DNA of 49,316 bases from Clostridiales bacterium (GTDB lineage Bacteria; Bacillota; Clostridia; Christensenellales; Pumilibacteraceae). Shown piece by piece: positions 41,255 through 49,316 of the stretch (the first letter of the stretch is position 1; each line of letters opens with the position of its first letter). The stretch spans positions 140,314-189,629 of the forward strand of contig DQGD01000003.1 in NCBI GenBank assembly GCA_003533505.1, in the 5' to 3' direction. The position numbers and the translations under genes are program-made. The notes beneath the pieces are model-generated. The model had not been told where the DNA came from. It ran no database searches and saw nothing but the letters and a program-made list of their open reading frames with translations.

Positions 41255-41304
41255 TTACTGTAAAATTTGATTGAAAATCGACTATAAATTCGGAGAACAA
41301 CGAA

Positions 41305-42234
41305 ATGAAAATCGGACTTATCGCGCATCCGGAGGAACTGACGAAAGGCGAAATCGCCGCGTTCAGGGCGGCGGGCGCGGACGTACTGGGGCTACACCCG
41401 GTCGGCGGAAATAAGGCGACTTCTTCGCTCGAAAACTTACTTATATGGCTGAAAACCGACAAAGGACGCAGGCTGCTCTCTTACGCGCGGTCGCTGGGCC
41501 TTGAAATCGAATACGAAATGCACGCGGCAAGTTTTTTGGTTCCGCGCGAAATGTTTTCTTCCCACCCCGAATACTTCCGCGAAGCAAACGGCATGCGTAC
41601 TAACGACTATAATTTCTGTGTCTCCTCGGACGAAATGCTGCGGCTGATGGCGAAAAACGCCGCCGCGCTCGGGCGTGTGCTAAGCCCCGACACTCACGAC
41701 TATTATTTCTGGCTTGACGACGCGGAAAACAGCCGCTGCGAGTGCGAGAAATGCCGAACGCTTTCCGCATCCGACCAATCGCTTATCGTCGCGAATGCCA
41801 TAGCAGACGAGCTGCGCCGCTTCGATTCGAGCGCACGCGTATGCTATCTGGCGTACCTCGCTACGCTCACGCCGCCGAAGTCCGTTAAGCCGGCTCCCGG
41901 CGTGTTTCTCGAGTATGCGCCGATGAAGCGCGACCGCTCGATACCCGTGTGGCAGGACGAAACGGTCAAGCGCGAGCTCGCGGCGCTGTTCGACGTTTTC
42001 GAGCCCGGCGAAGCGAAAATCCTCGAGTATTGGTACGACAACTCCATGTTCTCGAATTGGAAAAAACCGCCCAAAAAGTTCACGCCCGACAACGAACGCA
42101 TCGCCCGCGAAATCGAGTTTTACCGCTCGCTGGGCGTTGGTAACGTTACCTCGTTCGCCTGTTATCTCGGCGCGGACTACGAAGCGCTGTACGGCGCTCC
42201 CGACTTCTCCGCGATTAACCGCGTTAAGAAGTAA
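41305..42234 (+). CDS. DUF4838-domain protein, glycosidase-like
   Basis: A 309-aa cytoplasmic protein whose centre (HPEYFREANG near 85, YYFWLDDAENSRCECEKCRTLS near 132-153, then PAPGVFLEYAPMKR near 196) matches the DUF4838 pattern, a barrel domain linked to polysaccharide-degrading proteins. The two Cys pairs of CECEKC are family-typical. Full-size DUF4838 proteins are usually larger and secreted; this is a short intracellular version. The start follows GGAGA. The gene is flanked by 65-bp direct repeats derived from prdX, which hints at insertion or duplication. Confidence 0.72.
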   Translation: MKIGLIAHPEELTKGEIAAFRAAGADVLGLHPVGGNKATSSLENLLIWLKTDKGRRLLSYARSLGLEIEYEMHAASFLVPREMFSSHPEYFREANGMRTNDYNFCVSSDEMLRLMAKNAAALGRVLSPDTHDYYFWLDDAENSRCECEKCRTLSASDQSLIVANAIADELRRFDSSARVCYLAYLATLTPPKSVKPAPGVFLEYAPMKRDRSIPVWQDETVKRELAALFDVFEPGEAKILEYWYDNSMFSNWKKPPKKFTPDNERIAREIEFYRSLGVGNVTSFACYLGADYEALYGAPDFSAINRVKK

Positions 42235-42274
42235 AATAAACCTCTATAATAAAAGGATAATTACTCGTTCCGTA

Positions 42275-42361
42275 TGGCTGAACTCCGCCGACCTTAAATC
42301 CCTCCTCGAAGAGCGCGGCACTTCCGTCGAAATCACCGAAATCCCCACCCGTCAGGCTTAA
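42275..42361 (+). pseudogene. Duplicated 3' fragment of prdX
   Basis: 65 bp (42275-42339) repeat 41120-41184 with two differences. The frame encodes VWLNSADLKSLLEERG and continues to a TAA at 42359, with a tail different from prdX. No start codon or ribosome site precedes it. The following 260 bp to the next promoter hold no gene I can support. Confidence 0.85.
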
Positions 42362-42618
42362 AACAAGCCGCAAAATCGCAACGTGTAACGCGAAAAAAAG
42401 CTTGGCGCGAAAAAATCGGACAAAACGCGCCGCACTTCTCTCTTTCCGCAAAGAATTTCCGAACGCGCGGACAAACGGCTTTTATATAAAGCAGGCTTTT
42501 ATTCCGCCGCAAGAACGGCGCATTTGTAAAATGATATCCCAATTTGTCGAAATTTGTTAAAATTACGAGAAAATATTCTTAAAATATTACCACAATAAAA
42601 TATTTGCGTTCAATTCGT

Positions 42619-42647
42619 TTGCCATAATATGTGAAATATAGTACACT
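42619..42647 (+). promoter_or_regulatory. Promoter of the small membrane protein gene
   Basis: TTGCCA (42619-42624), 17-nt spacer, TACACT (42642-42647). Confidence 0.6.
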
Positions 42648-42709
42648 TACTATATACGTTAAACGCAGCAAGGCGCATGCCACTGCGCGATTTAAGGATT
42701 GTCATCGTA

Positions 42710-43177
42710 ATGTTTGATATCAGAAATTACAGACCCGGATTCGAGCTCAGCGCTTTTGTCTTGTCGATTGCGATACTCTTGCCAAACTTAATATGGTATT
42801 TTATTCCGGCTCCCACCGACCTTTTGCGCAACAACGTGTCGTTCACTTCGCCATTAGGCGTCGCTTCCACCGTGCTGCGATTGCTCGCCATGCTGACGGC
42901 AATCTTACTGATTAACCTCGAAAGTCGCGAGCCGCACTTCGGCGTCGGCTCGATTATCGTGCTCGCGTTCGGCGGTATGTACTACGTCGGCTGGTTGCTC
43001 TACTACATGAGCGTTGCCGGGTACGTCGCCGTCGTATTCGTAACGCTTCCTGCAATCGTAATGCTCACCACTCTCGCAATCGACAGAAGCAACCTCTTCT
43101 CGCTCCTGTTTTGCATCGCCTACGGCTGCGTGCATGCCGTGTGCATAGTAAACGGCTTAATTGCCATGTTCGGCTGA
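42710..43177 (+). CDS. Small polytopic membrane protein
   Basis: A 155-aa hydrophobic protein with about five helices. The first has the sequence LSIAILLPNLIWYFIPAPTD, which recurs in small membrane proteins of unknown role in Bacillota. I choose ATG 42710 with AAGGA 11 nt upstream; an earlier in-frame ATG at 42677 has a poorly spaced site. It stands alone with its own promoter. Function unknown. Confidence 0.72.
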   Translation: MFDIRNYRPGFELSAFVLSIAILLPNLIWYFIPAPTDLLRNNVSFTSPLGVASTVLRLLAMLTAILLINLESREPHFGVGSIIVLAFGGMYYVGWLLYYMSVAGYVAVVFVTLPAIVMLTTLAIDRSNLFSLLFCIAYGCVHAVCIVNGLIAMFG

Positions 43178-43359
43178 GCCGCCCCTGCCGGTAGCCCTCG
43201 TAAACTCATGCTGTCGCGCTAAAAACGCAACATGCGCTTTCGCTCGTATTCGCCGAACGTCGCATAAGCTCGCTCAATTTCGGGCGGCTTTTACTTTTAA
43301 GTGCGAAAACGCTTGCATAAATCCGAAAAATATGTTATCCTATGTCGGTAATCGCTCGT

Positions 43360-43435
43360 GGGGTTATGGCGCAGTTGGTAGCGCGTTTGAATGGCATTCA
43401 AAAGGTCAGGGGTTCGAATCCCCTTAGCTCCACCA
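43360..43435 (+). tRNA. tRNA-Ala (anticodon GGC)
   Basis: Acceptor arm GGGGTTA/TAGCTCC (with G-U pairs), anticodon stem TTTGA/TCAAA around ATGGCAT (anticodon GGC, 43393-43395), T-arm AGGGG-TTCGAAT-CCCCT, encoded CCA. Confidence 0.96.
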
Positions 43436-43440
43436 CAGAT

Positions 43441-43473
43441 AAAAAACCACTCGCACAGCCGAGTGGTTTTTTT
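43441..43473 (+). terminator. tRNA-Ala terminator
   Basis: AAACCACTCG pairs with CGAGTGGTTT and seven T follow in total. Confidence 0.9.
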
Positions 43474-43486
43474 ATTTGTGGTGGAA

Positions 43487-43640
43487 GGAGCAAAAAACGA
43501 ACCCATTTGATTGATAACAACAATCCTTTTTTGTCATTCCGGGGGCTTGCCGAGAAATCCGGCGAAGCGTAAAAATTATAATTATGCGCCTTCGGCTAGA
43601 TTCTTCGGCTGCGCTTCGCTCCGCTCAGAATGACATAAGG
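43487..43640. repeat. 154-bp dispersed repeat, copy 1
   Basis: The same 154-bp unit occurs at 48086-48239 in the same orientation, near-identical at its ends and more diverged in the middle. TGTCATTCCG inside and CAGAATGACA near the end make short inverted ends, as in MITE or REP-type elements. The segment CTCCGCTCAGAATGACA is a sequence I associate with dispersed bacterial repeats. Confidence 0.85.
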
Positions 43641-43987
43641 ATAGTAATTTTCTCCCGTAGTCAATAGCCCCACCTTATTAACTTTTCGTTTCGACCTTAT
43701 TTACCCCCACCGGCACACGCGGCGGAATTTTCAAAATTGTTTCCGCCTGCGCGGAGCGCGGGCTTTATTTATCCACCGCGCGAAGCGCTTTTTGTGTACA
43801 CTTTATTTATCCACCGCAGACGGATAAATTTTTCCTTTTATGTAGTATTGCGAGCAAAAACCACTGCCTTTACGCCGATACCCTGCTCGCCCCCAAAACA
43901 AAAACAAGCCCGGGGCAAATCGCCCGAGCCTGCTTTTCTCATAACCGCCCGTTCAAGCGGCTGTTTCGCCTTATGTAAAGCCTGCGC
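43641..43987 (-). other. Spacer with terminator of the coiled-coil gene
   Basis: No gene is supported. At 43893-43930 the minus strand forms a GC-rich hairpin (CTCGGGC with GCCCCGGG) followed by TTTTTG, which should end the leftward surface-protein transcript. Confidence 0.6.
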
Positions 43988-46567
43988 TTATTTGTTCTTA
44001 CCGTTCTTTCCCATACCTGCCTTAATTGTGCATCTCATGGCGGCGCACATCAGAATCACGATAACGCCCACCACGAACATCACGCCCAGCGACAAGTACA
44101 TTATGTTCTTGAGGTTCTTAATCTCGCCGGCGTTCTCGTCTATTCTCGCCTCTGCCTTGTCCACGCGAGCGGCAAGCGCGTCGATAGCGGCTTGCAACGC
44201 GTCCTTAGCGTTCTTAATGCCGCTCTGAAGCTCGAGCTTGACAGCCTCGTCCTTTTTGTCGGTGGAAGCGTCGCTTATCGCCTGCGCGTTCTCTACCGCG
44301 TGGCTGAGCACCGCAATCTTCTCGTTTACGACGTCGGCGTCGGCTTTGGTATCAATCGCCGCGTTAAGCTCGCTCTTTGCCGCCTCCAGCGCGTCCGAAG
44401 CCGCTTTGCCCACTTCGGTCTTAGCCTGCGAAACCGAGCTTTCGAGCTCCGACTTGGTGGCTCTGTTGTCCTGCAAAACTCCGATAGTTGCGTTCGCGTT
44501 GTCGAGCGCGGTCTGCAGTGCGGCGAGCTTTGCCTTAACATCGTCCGCGTTCGCCTTCTTAGCGATAGCCGCGTTAAGCTCGCTCTTTGCCGTTGCCAAA
44601 TCTTCGTTTGCCTTAGCTGCCGCTGCGGTTATTTTGCCCTCAAGGTCGGCCTTGGCATCGTTAAGCGCGGTTTTAAGGTTTCCTATTTCCTCGCCCTGCG
44701 TGGTGTTTACGCCTTGTATTGCCGTGATAAGATCGTTGATGTCGCTTATCTTTTTGTCATAGTCGGTTATCGCATTCGCTAATGCGGTCGCGTCGGCTTT
44801 CTTAGCAATCGCGGTTTCGAGCTCGCTCTTTGCCGTTGCCAAATCTTCGTTTGCCTTAGCTGCTGCTGCGGATATTTTGCCCTCAAGGTCGGTCTTGGCG
44901 GCGGCAAGGTCGGTCTGAAGTTGCTCAATAGCCTCGCCCTGCGTGGTGTTTACGCCTTGTATTGCCGTGATAAGATTGTTCGCGGCGGTTATTTTTTCGT
45001 TAACCTCGCTTATTGCGCTCGCTAATGCGGCCGCGTCGGCTTTCTTTTCGATAGCCGCGTTAAGCTCGCTCTTTGCCTTTGTCAAATCTTCGTTTGCCTT
45101 AGCTGCTGCTGCGGTTATTTTGCCCTCAAGGTCGGTCTTGGCATCGTTAAGCGCGGTTTTAAGGTTTTCTATTTCCGTGCCCTGCGTGGTGTTTACGCCT
45201 TGTATTGCCGTAATAAGACCGTTGATGTCGCTTATCTTTTTGTCATAGTCGGTTATTGCGCTCGCTAATGCGGTCGCGTCGGCTTTCTTAGCAATCGAGG
45301 TTTCGAGCTCGCTCTTTGCCGTTGCCAAATCCGATTCTGCTTTGCTTATCGCATTGGTTATCTGCGTTTGCAGGTCGCTCTCAGCGGCGGCAAGGTCGGT
45401 TTGAAGTTGCTTAATAGCCTCGCCCTGCGTGGTGTCTGTAGCCTGAATATCGGAGATAAGCTTTTTGATTGCAGCCACTTCTTTGTCGTACTTGTCTTTT
45501 GCCGCTGAAAGACCGTCGGCATTGGTTTTAATCTTTGCCTCGAGGTCGGCTTTTGCTTGGTTAAGGTTTGTCGATACCGCGTCGATTGCGGTCTGAAGCG
45601 CGCTGTCGCCGCTGTTAATCAGATTGGTAAGCTCTTCTTTCAACGCCGTGTCTTTCGTATCCGCATATTCTTTGCTTGCTTTTTCGGCGTTCTTAATAGC
45701 GGTATTGAGTTCGGTCACCTTTTCGTTAAGCGTAGCGGTGTCGGCTTTAGCGGCGATAGCGGCTTCGAGCTCGGCTTTGGCGGCAGCCAGGTCCTCTCTG
45801 GCGGTTTTCAACGCTTCGGTGCCGTCGACGGTAGCGTTACAGAACATGCACACGCCGTCGGTAATGCTCGTATGCGAGCACTTCTGAACGGTCAGGTAAT
45901 CTATGGTTTCGCCGCTGTCATTGGTGGAGTATGTATCCTTGTTATTCGCGGAAGCATAAGACCACAGCGCCGAGCCGCCGCCATTCTTGTAATGCGCGAC
46001 GAAAGCGTAGCCCTCGGGCAGCACCTGCGTAATCCTGTGCGCGTTGTAAATTGTACCGTCGGTACAAACCACCGAATTGATTTGTCCGCTGTAAACCTTT
46101 AGCGTACCGTCGTTGTACACTGCAAGGTCGGCGAGGGTGTATGTGTTGCCACGGTATTCGGCGGTGCCGCCGCTTTTAACATCAACATTAAAATAGCCAT
46201 GGCCTTTCAAATCCTCAAAGACTACCGTCCCTCCGGTAACGTTTATGTCGGAGCCCTTCAACCTACAGCCGTTCAGGTCAACATGCATTGCGTGGTCTAT
46301 TGTAAATCCGCTCTGCACGACGTAACCGTCGTGATTATATCGCATCGAGTGATACACAGCGTTGACGGACGTAAACGTAGAAGTAGCCCTATTATAGCTA
46401 TTACCTCCGGTATAATCACTATTGTAAAAAAGGTAAACCGCATAAGTCTCGTCCGCGTAAGCCGCGGTGCCGGGCGTAAAGACGAATGCGACAGCCGCAA
46501 CCGCGCAGAGCACAGCCGCAGCCAGCGAGAACGCCAACTTGTTTATAAATTTCTTAGATTTTTTCAT
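43988..46567 (-). CDS. Secreted, membrane-anchored coiled-coil protein with internal repeats
   Basis: An 859-aa protein. The signal peptide ends near residue 38 (AYA). A beta-rich region (about 40-225, with VTGGTVVFEDLKG-type turns) and a small Cys/His motif (Cys230, His232, Cys240, Cys243) follow. A very long Ala/Lys/Glu/Asp coiled coil runs from about 252 to 820, then one membrane helix and a basic tail of about 12 residues. The coil holds 81-residue repeats (243 bp; the sequence ITAIQGVNTTQG occurs three times at that spacing). It should project a head domain away from the cell on a rod, like an adhesin or a stalk protein. The role is unknown. AAGGAAAA precedes the ATG. Confidence 0.82.
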   Translation of the reverse strand: MKKSKKFINKLAFSLAAAVLCAVAAVAFVFTPGTAAYADETYAVYLFYNSDYTGGNSYNRATSTFTSVNAVYHSMRYNHDGYVVQSGFTIDHAMHVDLNGCRLKGSDINVTGGTVVFEDLKGHGYFNVDVKSGGTAEYRGNTYTLADLAVYNDGTLKVYSGQINSVVCTDGTIYNAHRITQVLPEGYAFVAHYKNGGGSALWSYASANNKDTYSTNDSGETIDYLTVQKCSHTSITDGVCMFCNATVDGTEALKTAREDLAAAKAELEAAIAAKADTATLNEKVTELNTAIKNAEKASKEYADTKDTALKEELTNLINSGDSALQTAIDAVSTNLNQAKADLEAKIKTNADGLSAAKDKYDKEVAAIKKLISDIQATDTTQGEAIKQLQTDLAAAESDLQTQITNAISKAESDLATAKSELETSIAKKADATALASAITDYDKKISDINGLITAIQGVNTTQGTEIENLKTALNDAKTDLEGKITAAAAKANEDLTKAKSELNAAIEKKADAAALASAISEVNEKITAANNLITAIQGVNTTQGEAIEQLQTDLAAAKTDLEGKISAAAAKANEDLATAKSELETAIAKKADATALANAITDYDKKISDINDLITAIQGVNTTQGEEIGNLKTALNDAKADLEGKITAAAAKANEDLATAKSELNAAIAKKANADDVKAKLAALQTALDNANATIGVLQDNRATKSELESSVSQAKTEVGKAASDALEAAKSELNAAIDTKADADVVNEKIAVLSHAVENAQAISDASTDKKDEAVKLELQSGIKNAKDALQAAIDALAARVDKAEARIDENAGEIKNLKNIMYLSLGVMFVVGVIVILMCAAMRCTIKAGMGKNGKNK

Positions 46568-46595
46568 AATCGTTTTCCTTTATGTATAGATAAGG

Positions 46596-47369
46596 TTATT
46601 CCTCGATTTCGTTCTCCGCGTTTTCCGTAACCGTTTCGGCGGTTTCGGAGGGCACTTCGATTGCGACTTCTTCGGCGTTCTCCTCCGCTTCTGCGTTATC
46701 CTCTTCGGTTTCGGCGGCTTCGGTCTTTTTGACGAGGGCGGAAGCCGTCCTTGTCCCGGCGCGGCGTTCGCGACGGCGAGCCTTAGCCTGTTCTTTCTTG
46801 TACTCGCGCTCCTTTTCGATTTCGTTGAGCACGATGTTCATGCAGCCCTTGACGGCTTCGAGCGAAGCTCCGTCCACTACCTTTATTACGGTAGCCGCCT
46901 GGCGCACGTCGATTTTGTTGTCGCTGACGTAGTTCCTGAAGTCGAGGTTGGGCACGACGAGCTCGCAGGTGATGACGTCGTTCTTTATTCTGATTCTCAC
47001 AATGCGGTTCTTGCCGACCTTGTATTCCTCATAGTTCGCGCTCTTATAACGTTTGTGTCCCTCAATCGACATTGCGTAACGCACGATTTCGTCATAGTAA
47101 GCCCTCAGCTCCGTGGGAAGCTTGAGGTACTTTTCCTCGAGCGTAAGCTTGTCCGTGGAAAAATTTACGTCCGCTTCGGGCTTACTTTCCTCCACGGTGG
47201 CTGCGACCTCTTCCTCCGCCGCAGGCTTTTCGGCGGCTGCCGCCGTCTCCATCGCCTCCCGGGCATGCTTTGCCTTGACCGCGTCGCGAAGCGCGACTAT
47301 CGCGGTGACAAGCCCCACGACGACGATTGCGCACACAAACGCCACTGCAATGATTGCTATTGTATCCAT
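46596..47369 (-). CDS. Single-pass membrane protein with basic/acidic tail
   Basis: A 257-aa protein. One N-terminal helix (about 4-28) is followed by an Ala/Glu linker and a conserved-looking domain (about 76-190, LPTELRAYYDEIVRYAMSIE through VITCELVVPNLDFRNY). A basic stretch (KARRRERRAGTR) and a strongly acidic end close it. I have seen the central pattern (RAYYDEI, then GKNRIVRIRIK) in Bacillota hypothetical proteins, but no function is known. It lies 28 bp upstream of the coiled-coil gene and is very likely co-transcribed, so the two may act together at the envelope. AAAGGAGAA precedes the ATG. Confidence 0.75.
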   Translation of the reverse strand: MDTIAIIAVAFVCAIVVVGLVTAIVALRDAVKAKHAREAMETAAAAEKPAAEEEVAATVEESKPEADVNFSTDKLTLEEKYLKLPTELRAYYDEIVRYAMSIEGHKRYKSANYEEYKVGKNRIVRIRIKNDVITCELVVPNLDFRNYVSDNKIDVRQAATVIKVVDGASLEAVKGCMNIVLNEIEKEREYKKEQAKARRRERRAGTRTASALVKKTEAAETEEDNAEAEENAEEVAIEVPSETAETVTENAENEIEE

Positions 47370-47484
47370 AATACCTTCTCCTTTGAAATGTATTTCTTAA
47401 TATTAAAGCCGCTTCTTGTCCGCGAGCCGCCGCCACGGGACTTTTGTCCGTCACGCTCGGCAGCCGCTTTCAATCGCGGATTGC

Positions 47485-47513
47485 ACCAAAAAAGCTTCAA
47501 ACGTCCGTTTGAA
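47485..47513 (-). terminator. Leader hairpin with T-run before the surface-protein operon
   Basis: On the minus strand TTCAAAC-GGAC-GTTTGAA is followed by GCTTTTTT. It lies between the promoter (47620-47591) and the first gene, so it may act as an attenuator, or may belong to an older, upstream unit. Confidence 0.55.
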
Positions 47514-47590
47514 ACCTGTTACCGCATAAGTGCTTATTTTCACACACAAATGACCTCTGATAATATATTAGGCGTTCTTTTAACATACAT

Positions 47591-47620
47591 ATTCTATCAA
47601 TAGTGCATACGTTTTGTCAA
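47591..47620 (-). promoter_or_regulatory. Promoter of the surface-protein operon
   Basis: Minus strand TTGACA (47620-47615), 18-nt spacer, TAGAAT (47596-47591). The leader to the first gene is about 210 nt. Confidence 0.7.
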
Positions 47621-48085
47621 CAGTCTTTAGAACTCTATGTAAAATTTTACCTACTTTTCACATTTGGTGTCGAATTTTGTCATAAAAGTCGCGCTGTGTC
47701 ACCGAAATAACTATACGGTCGTATTATTTCTTCGCCTGATATATTATTAAGCGAAGCGGCGTTATTTGTGGAAAATGTGAAATCGCGGTCTTTGCCGAGC
47801 TTCGGAGGGACCGTTTTTTACCTCGAAAATTCAGTCGGGAAGCTGCCCGAGCCTGTTCATCATCTGCGTTTTGTACTCCGTGAGAGAATGGGCGTAGCGG
47901 CTCGGCGTGAGCGCGGCGCGCCGCCTCGCTTCTCGGATGACGTGGGAAAACGCAGGCTTCTCGTTCGATTTTATAATTTAACGCGCAGTTCACGTCCTTA
48001 ACCGTCATTATGAGGGAGCGGCTTTCCGCGACCGTAATAATCCCCCACAATAAAGAAATAGCCAACCTTTTACGTCATTCCGAGC
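47621..48085. other. Spacer with possible gene remnant
   Basis: No complete gene. On the minus strand 47977-47831 is open for 48 codons with GC-rich third positions (KPAFSHVIREARRRAAL, later YAHSLTEYKTQMMNRLGQLP) but has no start codon after the preceding stop. It may be the 3' remnant of a gene. Confidence 0.35.
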
Positions 48086-48239
48086 GGAGCAAAAGACGAA
48101 CCCATTTGATTGATAACAACAATCCTTTTTTGTCATTCCGGGGGCTTGTCGAGAAATCCGGCGAAGCGTAAAGAAATAATAAATGCGGCTACGCCTGGAT
48201 TCTTCGACTGCGCTGCGCTCCGCTCAGAATGACATAAGG
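48086..48239. repeat. 154-bp dispersed repeat, copy 2
   Basis: Same orientation and length as 43487-43640. Its last 22 bp form the first unit of the tandem array that follows. Confidence 0.85.
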
Positions 48240-48391
48240 TTTTATTGTTCTTAGACCTTTCTTTTCCGCATTCTGCTCCGCTCAGAATGGCATAAGGTTT
48301 TATTGTTCTTTAACCTTTCTTTTCCGTATTCCGCTCCGCTCGGAATGACATGCGGTTTTATTGTTCTTAATTCCATCGTTTCCGTGCTTCG
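48218..48391. repeat. 58-bp tandem repeat, three copies
   Basis: Units start at 48218, 48276 and 48334 with CTCCGCTCAGAATG or close variants, then CATAAGGTTTTATTGTTCTT. The array grew out of the end of the dispersed repeat. The sequence from 48392 to 48520 holds no gene. Confidence 0.85.
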
Positions 48392-48521
48392 CTCAGCTCA
48401 AAGCAACGAATAGGATTATTCCTCTTAATACAGCCGCTTCGGCGCCACCTCTTCACTCGATATAACAATAAGGGTTATTACTGTTCTCCCGTGGGAGATT
48501 AACGGCACGGGCAGGCAAAAG

Positions 48522-48553
48522 AAAAAAGCGGCGGAGGTAAGTCCGTCGCTTTT
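48522..48553 (-). terminator. HU gene terminator
   Basis: On the minus strand AAAGCGACGG and CCGCCGCTTT pair with one mismatch, followed by TTTTC. It lies 70 bp past the stop. Confidence 0.7.
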
Positions 48554-48623
48554 CGTAGACGTTATGTCAGTGGGTGGCGGTTGCCTGTGCTTGGCAACGC
48601 TCACGCGAAACGCCGTCTGCTGC

Positions 48624-48896
48624 TTAGTTGAACATGTCCTTGTAAGCCTTGCCGAAGCGCAGCGACGGAGCCTTGCTCGCCTTGATGGTCACTTTTTCGC
48701 CGGTAAGCGGATTGATGCCGTCGCGCTCGGGCTTTTCCTTGAGCTCGAACGTGCCGAAGCCTGCGAGCTGAATCTTGTCGCCGCCGAGCAGAGTTTCCTT
48801 AACTACCTCTGCGAGCGCGTCGAAAGCCTTTGCGGCGTCCTTATCGGTTACTTCTGCCTTAGCAGCGATTGCCTTGATAAATTCCCCTTTGTTCAT
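48624..48896 (-). CDS. hup: DNA-binding protein HU
   Basis: A 90-aa histone-like dimer that bends DNA. It has the full family pattern: MNKGEFIKAIAAKAEVTDKDAAKA at the N-terminus, GDKIQLAGFGTFELKEK in the core, the arm with RDGINPLTGEKVTIKA, and LRFGKAYKDM at the end. The ATG follows AGGAGG, and a strong promoter lies 30 bp upstream. Confidence 0.97.
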   Translation of the reverse strand: MNKGEFIKAIAAKAEVTDKDAAKAFDALAEVVKETLLGGDKIQLAGFGTFELKEKPERDGINPLTGEKVTIKASKAPSLRFGKAYKDMFN

Positions 48897-48925
48897 AACA
48901 AAAACCTCCTGAGTTTGTTACACGA

Positions 48926-48954
48926 ATTATACCATAATCCGGGAAAATAGTCAA
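48926..48954 (-). promoter_or_regulatory. HU promoter
   Basis: Minus strand TTGACT (48954-48949), 17-nt spacer, TATAAT (48931-48926). Confidence 0.85.
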
Positions 48955-49316
48955 CGGATTGCGCGGCATATAATACTTTCACGGGAAAAATAGCGCGAAA
49001 AACCGCGATTTCGACATACGGTTTCGAGATTTTGCGACCGCAGAGCCGCATAAGCTTCGTTTATTAAGCCGCGCCGACTCCGTTTGCAAATCAAGCCGCG
49101 CCGCTTTTTTGCAAACTCAACGAGCTTTCTTCGCTTTATTTTTAGCCGCGCAATAGCTTTTACAAGTTTTTGCTCCGCGAAAAAACGGTAGAAACATAAC
49201 GACACAACCGACGGCGGCATAAAAAACTCGGCGATATGACGGCACAGCACAAAGCAATGCAGCATTTCGGCATGCGCACCGACACCCCTTAATGTGACGG
49301 CACGGCACAACGTGAC
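48955..49316. other. End of window, no supported gene
   Basis: Leftward frames here are rich in Arg, Cys and Lys, lack ribosome sites and look like chance. A short motif, GACGGCACRGCACAA, occurs twice (49237 and 49297 region). Confidence 0.5.

Noticed and set aside
47724..48065. 113-aa leftward frame
   Set aside because: No ribosome site, odd composition; another frame over part of it looks more coding-like but lacks a start codon.
48951..49310. 119-aa leftward frame at the window end
   Set aside because: No ribosome site, overlaps the HU promoter, composition not protein-like.
1..49316. CRISPR arrays, rRNA genes, integrases or transposases
   Set aside because: No regularly spaced repeats with unique spacers, no rRNA, and no recognisable recombinase were seen; the tandem repeats present are contiguous.

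Overview
The window looks like a contiguous piece of a chromosome from a Gram-positive, Clostridia-like member of the Bacillota, probably an uncultured gut commensal. The signs are lipoprotein-type binding proteins, AGGAGG ribosome sites, strong TTGACA-N17-TATAAT promoters, a low-GC-type gene set written in rather GC-rich codons, and sugar-related genes (a GH36 alpha-galactosidase, a DUF4838 protein, a putative glycosidase). I cannot name a species.

Layout. 0-0.5 kb: a tRNA-Thr gene behind a tandem array of decayed, interrupted tRNA-Thr-like copies. 0.6-3.5 kb: methionine ABC importer metNIQ, preceded by a methionine-rich leader peptide and an intrinsic terminator (candidate attenuator). 3.5-4.2 kb: rsmG. 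4.3-7.5 kb: a giant MacB/FtsX-type ABC exporter. 7.8-16 kb, leftward: mnmE, smpB, recF, a second FtsX-type ABC protein and a GH36 alpha-galactosidase; mnmE and recF appear to be leaderless. 16-18 kb: an MFS transporter. 18-19.1 kb: small proteins, a structured gene-poor stretch and tRNA-Ser. 19.5-24 kb: an AT-rich accessory island with a lipoprotein, a two-gene HEPN operon, a second HEPN-like gene and a small membrane protein, punctuated by duplicated structured repeats. 24-31 kb: a complete-looking F1Fo ATP synthase operon with no separate delta gene. The C-terminal domain of delta is instead fused to the N-terminus of alpha, the c subunit carries a signal peptide and linker, and the first gene is a DUF1275 membrane protein divergent from a LysR regulator. 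32-34.6 kb: an MgtC-like protein and a CPA2 antiporter. 34.7-35.8 kb: two XRE regulators and a Cys-rich small protein. 35.9-38.4 kb: dnaX-ybaB-recR. 38.6-43.2 kb: putative glycosidase, prolyl-tRNA editing protein, a DUF4838 protein flanked by a duplicated tail of the editing gene, and a small membrane protein. 43.4 kb: tRNA-Ala. 44-47.6 kb: a secreted membrane-anchored coiled-coil protein with 243-bp internal repeats and a companion single-pass protein. 48.6-48.9 kb: HU. The rest is dispersed repeats.

The most unusual objects are the delta-alpha fusion of the ATP synthase with its extended c subunit, the Met-rich leader ahead of metNIQ, and the HEPN island with its switch-like leader. All functional statements rest on reading the sequence and on recognising families; nothing was computed or searched.
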